The notes under the pieces are model-generated. The model saw only the letters and a list, made by a program, of their open reading frames with translations. It did no database searches and had not been told where the DNA came from. The position numbers were made by a program, and so were the translations under genes. From assembly GCA_016778895.1 (NCBI GenBank), contig JADHOR010000002.1, positions 109,325-173,324 of the forward strand: a stretch of DNA of 64,000 bases, written 5' to 3'. Shown here piece by piece: positions 47,427-57,841 of the stretch (positions are counted from its first letter, which is position 1; each line of letters begins with the position of its first letter). The stretch is from Candidatus Puniceispirillum sp. Its GTDB lineage: Bacteria; Pseudomonadota; Alphaproteobacteria; Puniceispirillales; Puniceispirillaceae.

Positions 47427-48296
47427 CTACTGATTGGCGTTCCCCGCGGCCAGAGCGTCTTTCCGAATTTCGTCAAAGCTACGGATTTTAATATCCTGCT
47501 TTGCACGCAACTCCTCAAGAACGCGGCCAAGGGATTGGCTTGATAGATTTTGCACTAGCTGATCACGCATTGCCTCAAGCGTTGGAGCGGGTGCAATGTT
47601 TTTTTTATCAAGCTTGATGACGTGCCAGCCAAACTGGGTCTGCACCGGCGTTTTGCTAAAGCTGCCATCGGCGAGCGCAAAGGCGGCATTTTCAAAAGCT
47701 GGTACCATCTGGCCACGGCTAAATGTGCCAAGTGCTCCGCCATTCGGTCCGCTAGGGCCGGTTGACTTACTTTTCGCCAATTCAGCAAAATCGGCACCAC
47801 CCTCAAGCAATTTGATGATGGCTTTGGCTTCATCTTTGGTTTCAACAAGAATATGTGATGCAGTCACCTGCTCACGCGATCCGGTGTCAGCAACAAATTT
47901 CTGATAGGCCTTTTCAATCGCGGCATCGGTGACTTCGGCGGCGACAGTTTCGCCAAGCCATGACTCGGCCAGAACACGGTCAGCGGCAATACGCATCGCG
48001 CTGGCAACTTCACCTTTGCTGTCATACCTTGCTGCGCGCGCGGCATCGGCGGCAATTCGGGCATCAATCATATCGGTGACCAGCTGATCAAAATAATTGG
48101 CCAGTGGTGCTTGCCGGAATTCATCGGGCAAACGTTCTGCCTGACGCATTACATCCTCAAGCCACAGCGTTTCACCATTTACTGTACCAACCGGAATACC
48201 GCCCTCCTTGGCCTGCGCCGTCGCACCGATACCGGTAAATAGAACCGCACCTGCTAACAGGTTAATAAACCGACGGGCAAAAATACCATTACGCAT
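47427..48296 (-). CDS. Periplasmic peptidyl-prolyl isomerase, PpiC/SurA type (parvulin)
   Basis: The 289-residue product starts with a signal peptide (MRNGIFARRFINLLAGAVLF, cut near AQA-KEGG) and contains a SurA-like N-terminal helical region followed by a parvulin domain (about 140-235) with ASHILVETKDEAKAII and FGWHVIKLDK, the usual start and end. It should assist outer-membrane protein folding. ATG 48296 is chosen because GAGG lies 8 bases upstream. It is the first gene of a ppiC-argJ-mutT transcript and diverges from secA, as in many alphaproteobacteria. Confidence 0.92.
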   Translation of the reverse strand: MRNGIFARRFINLLAGAVLFTGIGATAQAKEGGIPVGTVNGETLWLEDVMRQAERLPDEFRQAPLANYFDQLVTDMIDARIAADAARAARYDSKGEVASAMRIAADRVLAESWLGETVAAEVTDAAIEKAYQKFVADTGSREQVTASHILVETKDEAKAIIKLLEGGADFAELAKSKSTGPSGPNGGALGTFSRGQMVPAFENAAFALADGSFSKTPVQTQFGWHVIKLDKKNIAPAPTLEAMRDQLVQNLSSQSLGRVLEELRAKQDIKIRSFDEIRKDALAAGNANQ

Positions 48297-48650
48297 GGGT
48301 AAATCCTCTTTAAATGATGCCACCCCACGTAATCAGAGCTGGGTCGCTGTCCAATCGGGAAAAATCTATAATGGCGCAGCGGTCTCTGCTGACTGATGCG
48401 CCGTGTCTAGTGTTAGCGAAGCTATTACCCAAGAGCAAGCCCGCGCTTGAAAAATCGTAAAGATTATGTGCTGGTAAAAATGGGTTTTTTCAGTGTCGCG
48501 GCGGTTTTGCAATGGTTGCCGCAAATGCGAAAAGCACGCTCAAACAATTGACAAAATTCGCGTCTATACCTATGTCCAATCAAGTGCCTGTTGCACCGCC
48601 TGCATATTTGCCGTCCGGCAGTGCGTTTGCCTTATGGCTGGGGAGTTATG
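48297..48650. other. Divergent gap between the PpiC-type gene and secA
   Basis: This 354-base stretch contains no gene I can support. It holds the probable secA promoter (48548-48576). The part next to the ppiC-type gene shows no clear promoter pair. Confidence 0.6.
48548..48576 (+). promoter_or_regulatory. Probable secA promoter
   Basis: TTGACA at 48548-48553, a 17-base spacer and TATGTC at 48571-48576 form a plausible housekeeping promoter 75 bases before the secA start. The -35 is perfect; the -10 matches three of six consensus bases. No SecM-like regulatory peptide is seen in between. Confidence 0.5.
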
Positions 48651-51272
48651 ATGTTTGGGTCTTTTGCAAAAAACCTGTTCGGCAGTTCGAATGATCGGGC
48701 GGTTAAAGCCATGCAGTCAGTGGTACAGAACATCAATGTCCGTGAAGACGATTTTGCCAGCCTTGATGATGACGCGTTGCGCACGATGGTGGCCGATATC
48801 CGGCAAAAAATCACTGATGGTGCAGACAAGGATGATTACCTTGTCGATGTGTTTGCACTGGTTCGTGAAGCGGCCAAGCGGACCTTGGGCCAGCGCCATT
48901 TTGATGTTCAGTTGATGGGCGGTATTACGCTGCATCGCGGACAGATCGCTGAAATGAAAACTGGCGAGGGTAAAACTCTCGTTGCAACCTTGGCAGTGGT
49001 CTTGAATGCGCTTGACGGTCGTGGCGTCCATGTGGTGACGGTGAATGATTACTTGGCCTCGCGCGACGCCAATTGGATGCGTCAGGTATACGAATTTCTT
49101 GGGTTGAGCGTTGGCTGCATCACTGCTGGGCTTGATGATGATCAACGCCGTGCGGCGTATCGCTGCGACGTTACTTATGGAACGAATAATGAATTTGGCT
49201 TTGATTATCTGCGCGATAATTTAAAGTTCAGCCTTGATGATATGGTGCAGCGTGACTTCAGCTTTGCCATTGTTGATGAGGTTGACTCGATTCTCATTGA
49301 TGAGGCCCGCACGCCGCTAATTATCTCGGGACCGGCCGAAACCAACTCGGAGCATTACGCGGTTGCCAATCAGATCATCCCGATGCTGGTTGAAGACGAT
49401 TACGACCTTGATGAAAAGGGTAACAGCATCTCACTTAGTGAGGCTGGCATCGAACATGCTGAAACCCTGCTTCGCGATCTTGGCGTGATTGGCGAGGTGA
49501 CACTTTATGACATTGAAAATGTCGGGCTGCTGCATCACGTCAATCAGGCGCTGCGCGCGCACCGGCTTTTTGCGCGTGACACGCATTATATGCTGAAAGC
49601 TGGCGAAGTTGTTATCATTGACGAGTTTACTGGCCGTGCGATGGAAGGCCGGCGGTTCTCTGATGGGTTGCATCAGGCCATAGAGGCCAAGGAAGGGGTT
49701 GCCATTCAGGCGGAAAATCAGACATTGGCATCGGTTACATTCCAGAATTATTTCCGCATGTATGATAAATTGGCTGGAATGACCGGTACTGCAATAACCG
49801 AGGCTGGGGAATTTTCTGAGATTTACAGCCTTGAGGTCACGGCAATTCCAACCAACCGCGATATTGCGCGGATTGACCATGATGATGAGGTTTATCGTAC
49901 CAGCGCTGAGCGCGATGAGGCGGTGATCACATTAATTCTTGAATGCCGATCACGCCAACAGCCGGTTCTTGTCGGCACCATTAGCATTGACAAGTCTGAA
50001 CGCCTGTCTGCCGAATTGAAAAAGCGCAAAATCGAACATCAGGTTCTCAATGCCCGGTTCCACGCTGAAGAGGCGAAAATCATTGCCGATGCAGGCGTGC
50101 CGGGGGCAGTTACCATCGCCACCAACATGGCTGGACGCGGCACCGATATCCAGCTTGGTGGCAATCTTGATATGCGGCTGGCCACGCTTGCTGAAGCTGG
50201 CAAGACTGTCACTGTCAAAGAAAAGGATAAAATCATTGCCGAGATCGCGGCTGCAAAGGCCACCGCACTGGCGGCGGGTGGGCTTTATGTGATTTGCACC
50301 GAACGTCATGAATCGCGCCGGATTGATAATCAGCTGCGTGGCCGGACTGGCCGTCAGGGTGATCCGGGTGCGTCGAAATTTTTCCTGTCTCTGCAAGATG
50401 ATTTGATGCGTATTTTCGGCTCCGAAAAGCTGGATGGTATGTTGGTCAAGCTGGGCCTTGAAGACGGCGAAGCGATCATGCATCCATGGATTAACAAGGC
50501 AGTTGAAAAGGCGCAATCCAAGGTTGAGGCGCGCAATTTTGAAATCCGCAAGCAATTGCTGAAATATGACGATGTGATGAATGACCAGCGCCGGGTGATT
50601 TTTGATCAGCGCAAGGAAATTATGCGTGCTGATGATGTGCATGAAACCGTTGTCGATATGCGCCATGAAGCAGCATCTCTGATTGTCGAGCGCGCGATCC
50701 CGGCTGGGTCCTACCATATTGCGTGGGATGCTGAAATGCTGGATGCTGATGCCCGCCGTGTTTTGGGTGTCGAGGCACCGATTGCTGAATGGTTTGCCGA
50801 GGATGGCATCGCTGAAACTGAAATCGAGGCACGCTTGATCGATGCTGCCGACCGGCATATGGCGGAAAAAGCGGTTCGGCTTGGCCCAGATATCATGCGG
50901 ATGGCAGAAAAGAACCTGCTTTTGCAGGTGCTTGATCAGCAGTGGAAAGAGCATCTGTTTACGCTTGATCAATTGAGGCAGGGCATCACGTTGCGTGCCT
51001 ATGCACAAAAAGACCCTCTGAATGAATATAAGCGCGAAGCCTTTTTGATGTTTGAAAATATGCTGGCCACGATGCGTGAGACTACGAGCATGGTTTTATC
51101 CCATGTCGAAATCCGCCAGCAGGAAGGTGCAGACAGCGGCGGCGCTGCGCCAGCCAATAATGCGGCCAGTGACCCAGATAATAATGCCGTGGCTAGCGGT
51201 AAAGTGTCGCGGAATGCCCCTTGCCCTTGTGGATCCGGCAAGAAATTCAAACATTGTCATGGTGCCTTTTAA
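48651..51272 (+). CDS. secA: Protein translocase ATPase SecA
   Basis: SecA drives preprotein export through SecYEG. The 873-residue product has Walker [15 protein letters not shown], the DEAD-type [47 protein letters not shown] and [13 protein letters not shown], then the scaffold and wing domains and the C-terminal zinc motif [14 protein letters not shown] that contacts SecB. GGGGAG precedes two adjacent ATGs; the second (48651) is better spaced, so the longer frame to 48591 is not used. A DUF1178 gene follows on the same strand. Confidence 0.97.
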   Translation: MFGSFAKNLFGSSNDRAVKAMQSVVQNINVREDDFASLDDDALRTMVADIRQKITDGADKDDYLVDVFALVREAAKRTLGQRHFDVQLMGGITLHRGQIAEMKTGEGKTLVATLAVVLNALDGRGVHVVTVNDYLASRDANWMRQVYEFLGLSVGCITAGLDDDQRRAAYRCDVTYGTNNEFGFDYLRDNLKFSLDDMVQRDFSFAIVDEVDSILIDEARTPLIISGPAETNSEHYAVANQIIPMLVEDDYDLDEKGNSISLSEAGIEHAETLLRDLGVIGEVTLYDIENVGLLHHVNQALRAHRLFARDTHYMLKAGEVVIIDEFTGRAMEGRRFSDGLHQAIEAKEGVAIQAENQTLASVTFQNYFRMYDKLAGMTGTAITEAGEFSEIYSLEVTAIPTNRDIARIDHDDEVYRTSAERDEAVITLILECRSRQQPVLVGTISIDKSERLSAELKKRKIEHQVLNARFHAEEAKIIADAGVPGAVTIATNMAGRGTDIQLGGNLDMRLATLAEAGKTVTVKEKDKIIAEIAAAKATALAAGGLYVICTERHESRRIDNQLRGRTGRQGDPGASKFFLSLQDDLMRIFGSEKLDGMLVKLGLEDGEAIMHPWINKAVEKAQSKVEARNFEIRKQLLKYDDVMNDQRRVIFDQRKEIMRADDVHETVVDMRHEAASLIVERAIPAGSYHIAWDAEMLDADARRVLGVEAPIAEWFAEDGIAETEIEARLIDAADRHMAEKAVRLGPDIMRMAEKNLLLQVLDQQWKEHLFTLDQLRQGITLRAYAQKDPLNEYKREAFLMFENMLATMRETTSMVLSHVEIRQQEGADSGGAAPANNAASDPDNNAVASGKVSRNAPCPCGSGKKFKHCHGAF

Positions 51273-51299
51273 GTAACCTGCGGCGGTGAGAGCAAATAA

Positions 51300-51788
51300 A
51301 TGATCAAATATCAGTTGATTTGCGAGATGACTCATGAATTTGAAGGCTGGTTTCAAACTAGCGCCACTTTCGATGCGCAGAATGATGCCGGGCTGTTAAG
51401 CTGTCCGGTTTGCGATAGCGCTAAAATCCGGCGCGCGCTGATGACGCCGAATCTGGCAAGCCCAAAGCGCCGCCGCGGCCCTACCGTAGTTGACGCAAGG
51501 CCACTTGATGCAGCGGCTTCTGAGGCAACAACGCCAAACCCGCCAAAAGCTGCCATGACTGTCGCTGCCTTCGACGAATCGATAGCACAGTTGCGCCAGC
51601 TTCAGCGCAAAATCAAAGCTGAATGCCGGGACGTTGGCACCAATTTCGCCGCTGAAGCCCGGAAAATTCATTATGGCGATAGCCCGGCTGAAAATATTTA
51701 TGGCCAATCGACTGCCGAAGAACGCGAGCAGCTTGCGGATGAGGGCATTGACGTTGTCGCGATGCCGTGGTTGCCGCCTGAACATTAA
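51300..51788 (+). CDS. DUF1178 family protein
   Basis: The 162-residue product matches DUF1178: MIKYQLICEMTHEFEGWF at the N-terminus and LSCPVCDSAKIRRALMTPNL, a CxxC zinc-ribbon-like element, followed by a polar linker and the C-terminal EREQLADEGIDVVAMPWLP. Function unknown. In other alphaproteobacteria DUF1178 follows the nitrilase gene (grxC-nit-DUF1178); here it is separated, sitting behind secA by 27 bases while the nitrilase is broken. Confidence 0.9.
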   Translation: MIKYQLICEMTHEFEGWFQTSATFDAQNDAGLLSCPVCDSAKIRRALMTPNLASPKRRRGPTVVDARPLDAAASEATTPNPPKAAMTVAAFDESIAQLRQLQRKIKAECRDVGTNFAAEARKIHYGDSPAENIYGQSTAEEREQLADEGIDVVAMPWLPPEH

Positions 51789-51873
51789 GCGGCATGCCAT
51801 TTGGGCCGGATTATCAAGGCTTGGCTATCAAGGACGCATTATCAGTTTCTATCGGTTTGGGGCGGGTTGATGC

Positions 51874-52644
51874 CTAGCGAAAGCCGCCGCTGGCAGCATA
51901 ATTAACCGCCAGTGATCCAACTGGCATAAAGCCGCCGCCGGGGCGCGGCGCAAACCCGGTCATATCATCAAGCAGAATACCGGCAGCAGCAAATTCGGCG
52001 CGTAATTCGGCTGGTTTTACAAATTTACCCGGATCATGCGTGCCGGCCGGCACTAGCCGGACAATATATTCGAGTGCGATCTTGGCAAACAGCAAGGCTG
52101 GAATGCTGCGGTTGATCGTGGTGATAACCACAACGCCATCAGGGTTCAGCATCTCGGCAATCGCCTTGATAAAAAGCCGTCGATCGGCCACATGTTCGAT
52201 CACTTCTGAGGCGTAAATCACATCATATGCATCGCCATTTGCAGCGAGATCTTCAGCGGTAATGACGCGATAATCAATATCCAGCTGCATGGTCTGGGCA
52301 TGCGCTTTTGCGGCATCGATTGCGGGCGCCGTGACGTCAATGCCAGTAACCTCGGCGCCAAGTCGCGCAATCGGCTCGGCCAGCAAACCGCCACCGCAGC
52401 CAATATCCAGAATGCGTAACCCCTCTAGTGACGGCCTTGGTGATGATCGTCTGTCGGGGGGCGGCGTTTTATCTGACTGTCTGCCTGCTTGAATCGGAAA
52501 GAAACGGCCAATTGCCCGCAAAATATAATCCACCCGGATGGGCGTAAAAGCATGCAAAGGAGCCATCGGCCCCCGCTGATCCCACCATTGGTCGGATAGG
52601 GCGGTAAAATTATCAATCTCTGTTTGGTCTGCAGTTGTCATCAT
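51874..52644 (-). CDS. ubiG: Ubiquinone biosynthesis O-methyltransferase UbiG
   Basis: UbiG performs both O-methylations of ubiquinone synthesis at the membrane. The 256-residue product has SAM motif I LDIGCGGGLLAEPIARLGA, AEVTGIDVTAPAIDAA, YASEVIEHVADRRLF and FAPRPGGGFMPVGSLAVNY near the end. The N-terminal DQTEIDNFTALSDQWWD is the UbiG family start. It carries a ~15-residue insertion (PIQAGRQSDKTPPPDRRSS) before motif I that is not usual. It diverges from lysC. Confidence 0.94.
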   Translation of the reverse strand: MMTTADQTEIDNFTALSDQWWDQRGPMAPLHAFTPIRVDYILRAIGRFFPIQAGRQSDKTPPPDRRSSPRPSLEGLRILDIGCGGGLLAEPIARLGAEVTGIDVTAPAIDAAKAHAQTMQLDIDYRVITAEDLAANGDAYDVIYASEVIEHVADRRLFIKAIAEMLNPDGVVVITTINRSIPALLFAKIALEYIVRLVPAGTHDPGKFVKPAELRAEFAAAGILLDDMTGFAPRPGGGFMPVGSLAVNYAASGGFR

Positions 52645-52715
52645 GGGCTTGCCCCGGCGGCTGGTAATCGCTATAGCTGCGTGGAATTATTTTTACTGGA
52701 AACAGCATACAGCAA

Positions 52716-53939
52716 ATGGCACGGATTGTTCAAAAATTTGGCGGCACCTCGGTGGCCGATCTTGATCGTATACGTAACGTTGCACAGCGCGTAAAAACTG
52801 AAGTCGATGCCGGCCATGAAGTGGCGGTCGTTGTCTCGGCAATGGCGGGGACAACAAACCAGCTTGTTGCCTGGGCGTCTGATATTGGTCCGATGCATGA
52901 CGCGCGTGAATATGATACGATTGTCGCAACGGGTGAGCAGGTTACCGTTGGTCTGCTTGCGATCGCTTTGCAAAATATTGGGGTAAATGCGCGGTCATGG
53001 CTTGGCTGGCAGGTGCCTATTCGCTCGGATGGCGTGCATGGCGCGGCGCGCATTGATGAGATTGATGGTCGTGTGATCCGTCAGCGGATGAAACAGGGGC
53101 AGGTTGCGGTCATTGCCGGATTTCAGGGCATTGGCCCGGATGGCCGGATCAGCACGCTTGGCCGGGGCGGTTCCGATACATCAGCGGTGGCGATTGCGGC
53201 GGCACTGGAGGCGGATCGCTGCGACATCTACACAGATGTCGACGGTGTTTACACAACTGATCCGCGAATCGCCCCAAAAGCGCGTAAACTAGGCCGTATT
53301 ACCTTTGAAGAAATGCTGGAAATGGCGTCTTCTGGTGCCAAGGTCTTGCAAACCAGATCAGTCGCGATGGCGATGCGCCATAATGTCAATCTGCAGGTGC
53401 GTTCAAGTTTCAATGATGCACCAGGTACTTTAGTCGTAAATGAGGATTCAGTCGTGGAACAAGAAACCATTAGCGGTATTGCCTATAGCCCGGATGAGGC
53501 CAAGATTACGATCGTCGGCCTGCCAGACCGGCCGGGTGTTGCGGCCACAGTCTTTGGCGCGCTGGCCGATCATCGTGTCAATGTTGATATGATCGTTCAA
53601 AGCGCATCAAGCGCAGTTAAAAAGACCGATATCAGTTTCTCAGTTGGTCGCGGTGATTTGAATAAAGCTGTTGATATTATTAATAAAATTAAAGAGCCTC
53701 TCGAATTTGAATCAGTTGATGCTTCGCCGAATGTAGCAAAAATTTCGGTTGTAGGAACGGCGATGCGAACGCAGCCCGGTGTTGCCAAGACCATGTTTGA
53801 AACACTGGCGGCAAAAGGCGTTAACCTGCATGTCATCTCGACATCTGAGATTAAAATTTCGGTTTTGATTGATGCTGAATATGCCGAGCTTGCGGTACGG
53901 AGCTTGCATACTGCCTATGGGTTGGATGATGATATTTAA
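52716..53939 (+). CDS. lysC: Aspartate kinase
   Basis: LysC phosphorylates aspartate, the entry to lysine, threonine, methionine and diaminopimelate synthesis. The 407-residue product has the kinase domain with VQKFGGTSVADLDRIR, LGRGGSDTSAVAIAAAL and IYTDVDGVYTTDPR, then two ACT regulatory domains beginning near residues 265 and 345 (VGLPDRPGVAATVF, VGTAMRTQPGVAKTMF). The length fits the alpha-type, feedback-regulated by lysine and threonine. It is followed by rodZ-like, ispG, hisS and prfA on the same strand. Confidence 0.96.
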   Translation: MARIVQKFGGTSVADLDRIRNVAQRVKTEVDAGHEVAVVVSAMAGTTNQLVAWASDIGPMHDAREYDTIVATGEQVTVGLLAIALQNIGVNARSWLGWQVPIRSDGVHGAARIDEIDGRVIRQRMKQGQVAVIAGFQGIGPDGRISTLGRGGSDTSAVAIAAALEADRCDIYTDVDGVYTTDPRIAPKARKLGRITFEEMLEMASSGAKVLQTRSVAMAMRHNVNLQVRSSFNDAPGTLVVNEDSVVEQETISGIAYSPDEAKITIVGLPDRPGVAATVFGALADHRVNVDMIVQSASSAVKKTDISFSVGRGDLNKAVDIINKIKEPLEFESVDASPNVAKISVVGTAMRTQPGVAKTMFETLAAKGVNLHVISTSEIKISVLIDAEYAELAVRSLHTAYGLDDDI

Positions 53940-54159
53940 TGCTCATTGGTATTTTATTGATATTTAACAACCAGAATTCTTGGGTTAAAACATAACGGTG
54001 CCAGATGGCAACAAGTCAATGTAATCAGACAAATGGTTGATTTTGATCATCTGGCAAATCAGGATTTTATTTGCAATTTACGAAGATATCTGGTGACTTT
54101 GTGATAAGGACGCCAGCTGGAGGCTTTATTTGCGCGCTCACTTTAACGAAAATGAACCG

Positions 54160-55083
54160 ATGGTTGCCAATGACAGTTTCGAAAAAATAGGTTCGACACT
54201 CAAATCTGCGCGCCGTAGTCAGCGCTTCAAAATTCGTGATGTCTCGCAGCAATTGCGGATTTCAGTTGATTATCTCTCATATCTAGAAAATGGTGCGTTT
54301 GATGAGTTGCCAGCGCCTGCCTATGTGACTGGGTTCTTGCGCAGCTATGGCCAGTTCCTTGGCCTTGATCCCGTGCCTCTGGTGTCACGTTATGCGGCCC
54401 TTTCTGCCGAAAAAACAGTGACGCCAAAATACAAGATGCCTATGAGAGCAGGGCCGCCGCAGCGTTCAGCGCCGGCAATCGTGTCGATGCTGCTGGTTTT
54501 TGCCGGCATTGGCTATGGTAGCTGGTATTGGCTTATCGGTACTGATCAAGCTGAGCAGATTGCGATGGCGCCAACCGAAATTGCCAGTGGGGTGTTCAGT
54601 GTGGGTAATGATGTGCGGGTCGTAACCTCAACTGCTACTGCCGCAAACCCGGCACTGCCCGCGGATAGGGGCCCAACGAAAACAGCAGCGATCGCGGCCA
54701 ACACAACCGATCCGACCCTAGCAAGTGATCTAGCCCCGGCGGGCGATTTGGCTGCGGTTGTGATTGCGTCATCGTCGGCTGATCTGGGTGGAAATGCCGC
54801 TATTGCTAATTTACGTGATCCAGCACAGGAAATTACTATCCGTGCGATTGCCGCAAGCTGGGTTGAAATTATACGGGATAATGGCGAAGAAGTTACTGCT
54901 AAGCTGATGCAGGCCGGTGACAGTCAGGTGATTGAAGGCAATGAGCGTCTTTATCTTAGCACCGGCAATGCGGGCGGATTGATGATCAAAGTCGGCAGCG
55001 ATGAGCCGCGTTCGTTGGGTGAGGTTGGTGAAATCGTACGTGATCTGCCGCTTGTTACCGATAAATTGCGTGAAGTGCTATAG
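54160..55083 (+). CDS. RodZ-like protein: HTH domain, one membrane helix, DUF4115
   Basis: The 307-residue product has an N-terminal helix-turn-helix (IGSTLKSARRSQRFKIRDVS, then QQLRISVDYLSYLENG and YVTGFLRSYGQFLGLD), a transmembrane helix at about residues 103-125 (VSMLLVFAGIGYGSWYWLI), a low-complexity linker and a C-terminal DUF4115-like beta domain (ITIRAIAASWVEIIRDNGEE). This matches RodZ, which links MreB to the wall elongation machinery in rod-shaped cells. It lies before ispG as in other proteobacteria. ATG 54160 is preferred over an upstream TTG. Confidence 0.88.
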   Translation: MVANDSFEKIGSTLKSARRSQRFKIRDVSQQLRISVDYLSYLENGAFDELPAPAYVTGFLRSYGQFLGLDPVPLVSRYAALSAEKTVTPKYKMPMRAGPPQRSAPAIVSMLLVFAGIGYGSWYWLIGTDQAEQIAMAPTEIASGVFSVGNDVRVVTSTATAANPALPADRGPTKTAAIAANTTDPTLASDLAPAGDLAAVVIASSSADLGGNAAIANLRDPAQEITIRAIAASWVEIIRDNGEEVTAKLMQAGDSQVIEGNERLYLSTGNAGGLMIKVGSDEPRSLGEVGEIVRDLPLVTDKLREVL

Positions 55084-55346
55084 CAGGCCAAACCCGTCAA
55101 TTTGCCGTTGTAGCATTTATCTTGGCATAATTCGCATTGCCAGACTGTGGCGGCGCTGTATCGTTGCTCGGACGCTTCTTCTGGCTTAATCTTGTATCAT
55201 CCAAACTCTGGGCCACCGCCACCTAAATCGCCAGTGGTCTTCATCGAAACAAAGTGACGCATTGATCTGGCGCTTGACCGCCGAACAGGGTATAGAGTGG
55301 GGCATATTCAACCGACGTCAATCGCGGCGTAACTTGGAGCGCAATA

Positions 55347-56483
55347 TTGTCAAACGCGTATCGGGCTTATCGAACAATTGAGCGTCGCCGCTGCCGTCAG
55401 GTGATGGTTGGGTCAGTTCCGGTTGGTGGTGACGCACCGATTTCGGTTCAGACCATGACGAACAGCCTGACCAGTGACGTGACGGCCACACTGGCGCAAA
55501 TAAATGCGGCAGCGGCGGCTGGGGCTGATATTGTACGGGTGTCTTGTCCGGATGAAGACAGTACCGCCGCGTTAAAGACCATCTGTGCGCAAAGCCCGGT
55601 TCCAATTGTTGCCGATATCCATTTTCATTATCGCCGTGCCATTGAGGCGGCCGAGGCTGGAGCCGCCTGCCTGCGGATTAACCCGGGCAATATCGGCAGT
55701 GCAGCGCGGGTTCGCGAAGTTGTGCAGGCAGCGCGTGATCATGGTTGCTCGATGCGTATTGGCGTTAATGCGGGTTCTCTGGAAAAGCATCTGTTGGAAA
55801 AATATGCCGAACCCTGCCCCGAAGCGCTGGTTGAATCGGCGCTCGAACATGCAAGGATTTTGCAGGATAATAACTTCCATGAATTTAAAATCTCGGTCAA
55901 GGCGTCAGACGTATTTTTGGCCGTAGCCGCCTATCAACAGCTTGCCGAGGCAGTTGATTGCCCGTTACACATTGGCATCACTGAGGCTGGCGGGCTGCGG
56001 TCGGGAACGATCAAATCGGCAATTGGTCTTGGTAATCTGCTTTGGGCAGGTATTGGTGATACAATCAGGGTATCGCTGTCGGCTGATCCAACCGAAGAAG
56101 TCAAAGCCGGTTATGAAATGCTGAAATCGCTTGGCCTGCGTCGCCGAGGGGTGACGGTGATTTCCTGCCCGTCTTGTGCACGCCAGCAATTTGACGTGAT
56201 CAAAACCGTGCAGGTTATCGAGGACCGGCTAGAGCATATTGATATGCCGATTACTGTGTCGATCATTGGCTGTGTGGTCAACGGGCCGGGCGAGGCACGG
56301 GAAACTGATATTGGGCTGACCGGTGGCGGTAAAGGAACGCATCAGATTTATTTGTCAGGCATGGCCGATCACCGCTTGTCAAATGGTGATATTGTCGAGC
56401 ATGTGGTATCGCTTGTCGAAACCCGTGTTGCCGAGTTAAAGGCCGCAGAACGCGGCATCAACCCAAGCATAAAAGCAGATTAA
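55347..56483 (+). CDS. ispG: 4-hydroxy-3-methylbut-2-en-1-yl diphosphate synthase
   Basis: IspG (GcpE) converts MEcPP to HMBPP in the non-mevalonate isoprenoid pathway using a [4Fe-4S] cluster. The 378-residue product has [20 protein letters not shown], the TIM-barrel core and cluster ligands Cys274 and Cys277 ([11 protein letters not shown]) and Cys309 ([11 protein letters not shown]). The start is a TTG at 55347 with GGAG 8 bases upstream; no better ATG is available before the conserved region. hisS follows after 5 bases, so the two are in one transcript. Confidence 0.96.
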   Translation: MSNAYRAYRTIERRRCRQVMVGSVPVGGDAPISVQTMTNSLTSDVTATLAQINAAAAAGADIVRVSCPDEDSTAALKTICAQSPVPIVADIHFHYRRAIEAAEAGAACLRINPGNIGSAARVREVVQAARDHGCSMRIGVNAGSLEKHLLEKYAEPCPEALVESALEHARILQDNNFHEFKISVKASDVFLAVAAYQQLAEAVDCPLHIGITEAGGLRSGTIKSAIGLGNLLWAGIGDTIRVSLSADPTEEVKAGYEMLKSLGLRRRGVTVISCPSCARQQFDVIKTVQVIEDRLEHIDMPITVSIIGCVVNGPGEARETDIGLTGGGKGTHQIYLSGMADHRLSNGDIVEHVVSLVETRVAELKAAERGINPSIKAD

Positions 56484-56488
56484 GGCTC

Positions 56489-57757
56489 ATGTCACGACTT
56501 CAACCTGCCCGCGGTACAGCTGATCTTCTTCCCGATAGCATGGCCAAACATCGTTTGGTGATTGAGGCGGCACGCGCGGCCTCGGCATGTTATGGCTTTC
56601 AGGAAATGGCAACACCGATTTTTGAATTTTCCGAAGTGTTCTCGCGCCCGCTTGGTGAGAGTAGCGATATCGTTACCAAGGAAAACTACAGCTTTGCCGA
56701 TCGAGGCGGCGAAATGTTGACATTGCGGCCGGAAAACACCGCCGGTGTTGTTCGCGCGATGATCTCAGGGGGGCTGACCCAAAGTCTGCCGTTGAAATAT
56801 TTTTATGCGGGGCCGATGTTCCGGTATGAGCGGCCACAAAAAGGCCGTATGCGTCAGTTTCATCAGGTGGGAATCGAGTATCTCGGCCCTGATGATGCGC
56901 TCGCTGATGCTGAAATTATCGCCTGTGGGGCGCGGTTTCTTGCTGCACTGGGGGCGCTAGATGATTGCGAGCTTCATCTGAACTCACTTGGTGATGCGCA
57001 AAGCCGGTCAGCTTACAGGGCAGCACTCATCACCTATCTTGAGAGTTTTGTTGATCAATTATCGGATGACAGTAAAACCCGCCTCGCGGTAAATCCGCTG
57101 CGGATTCTGGATTCTAAAGACACTGGTGACAGGCAGATTTTACAAAATGCGCCGCAATTACAGGATTATCTGAACGATGCGTCAAAAGCACATTTCGCTG
57201 ATTTAACGGCCGCACTTGATGCAGCTGGCGTTAGCTGGGTTTTTGATCCCTTACTAGTCCGCGGGCTTGATTATTATTGCCATACCGCATTTGAATTTGT
57301 CACTACATCGCTTGGGGCGCAGGGCACGGTTCTGGGCGGTGGGCGTTATGATGGGCTAGCTGAGATGCTGGGCGGACCGCCGGTTGCTGGTGTTGGCTGG
57401 GCGGCTGGTGTTGAGCGGCTGGCAATGTTGGTTGAGACGGCCAAAGCCAACAGCCCAAAAGTGGCGATCATAACTGCTGATGATGGGGCACGGCTGGCGG
57501 CTTTCCAGCTTGCCGAGCAGCTTCGTGATTCGGGCATTGAAATTGATTTGCCGACCAGTGGCGCAATTGGCAAAAAGCTTAAGAAAGCCGGCAAGGCTGG
57601 CATCTGTGTGGCGGTGATTATTGGCAGCCACGAGCTGGCCAATAATACGGTTCAGCTGCGCAACCTTGAAGATGGCAGCCAGCAGGAACAACCGCTCGAT
57701 CTGGCTGATAGCAACGGTCTGGCAGCGGCGATTGCCAAAAGCCTTCTGGCGCCATAG
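56489..57757 (+). CDS. hisS: Histidyl-tRNA synthetase
   Basis: HisRS is a class II synthetase for tRNA-His. The 422-residue product shows ARGTADLLPD, motif 2 FYAGPMFRYERPQKGRMRQF, HQVGIEYLG, the histidine-specific LVRGLDYYCHTAFEF and motif 3 AAGVERLAML, with a C-terminal anticodon-binding domain. It follows ispG closely; prfA starts 84 bases downstream. Confidence 0.97.
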   Translation: MSRLQPARGTADLLPDSMAKHRLVIEAARAASACYGFQEMATPIFEFSEVFSRPLGESSDIVTKENYSFADRGGEMLTLRPENTAGVVRAMISGGLTQSLPLKYFYAGPMFRYERPQKGRMRQFHQVGIEYLGPDDALADAEIIACGARFLAALGALDDCELHLNSLGDAQSRSAYRAALITYLESFVDQLSDDSKTRLAVNPLRILDSKDTGDRQILQNAPQLQDYLNDASKAHFADLTAALDAAGVSWVFDPLLVRGLDYYCHTAFEFVTTSLGAQGTVLGGGRYDGLAEMLGGPPVAGVGWAAGVERLAMLVETAKANSPKVAIITADDGARLAAFQLAEQLRDSGIEIDLPTSGAIGKKLKKAGKAGICVAVIIGSHELANNTVQLRNLEDGSQQEQPLDLADSNGLAAAIAKSLLAP

Positions 57758-57841
57758 CGCGGCAGGATCTGGGCTGGCATCCGAATTTCTGATATGCCAA
57801 ATTTTCACCAATTGCAACATTAACGGATAAGGAGTTTTGGC

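Noticed and set aside
49950..51008. A 352-codon open frame on the minus strand
   Set aside because: It lies fully antisense to secA, whose frame is strongly conserved; the antisense protein has no recognisable family and is rich in His and Cys as expected from reading a coding strand backwards.
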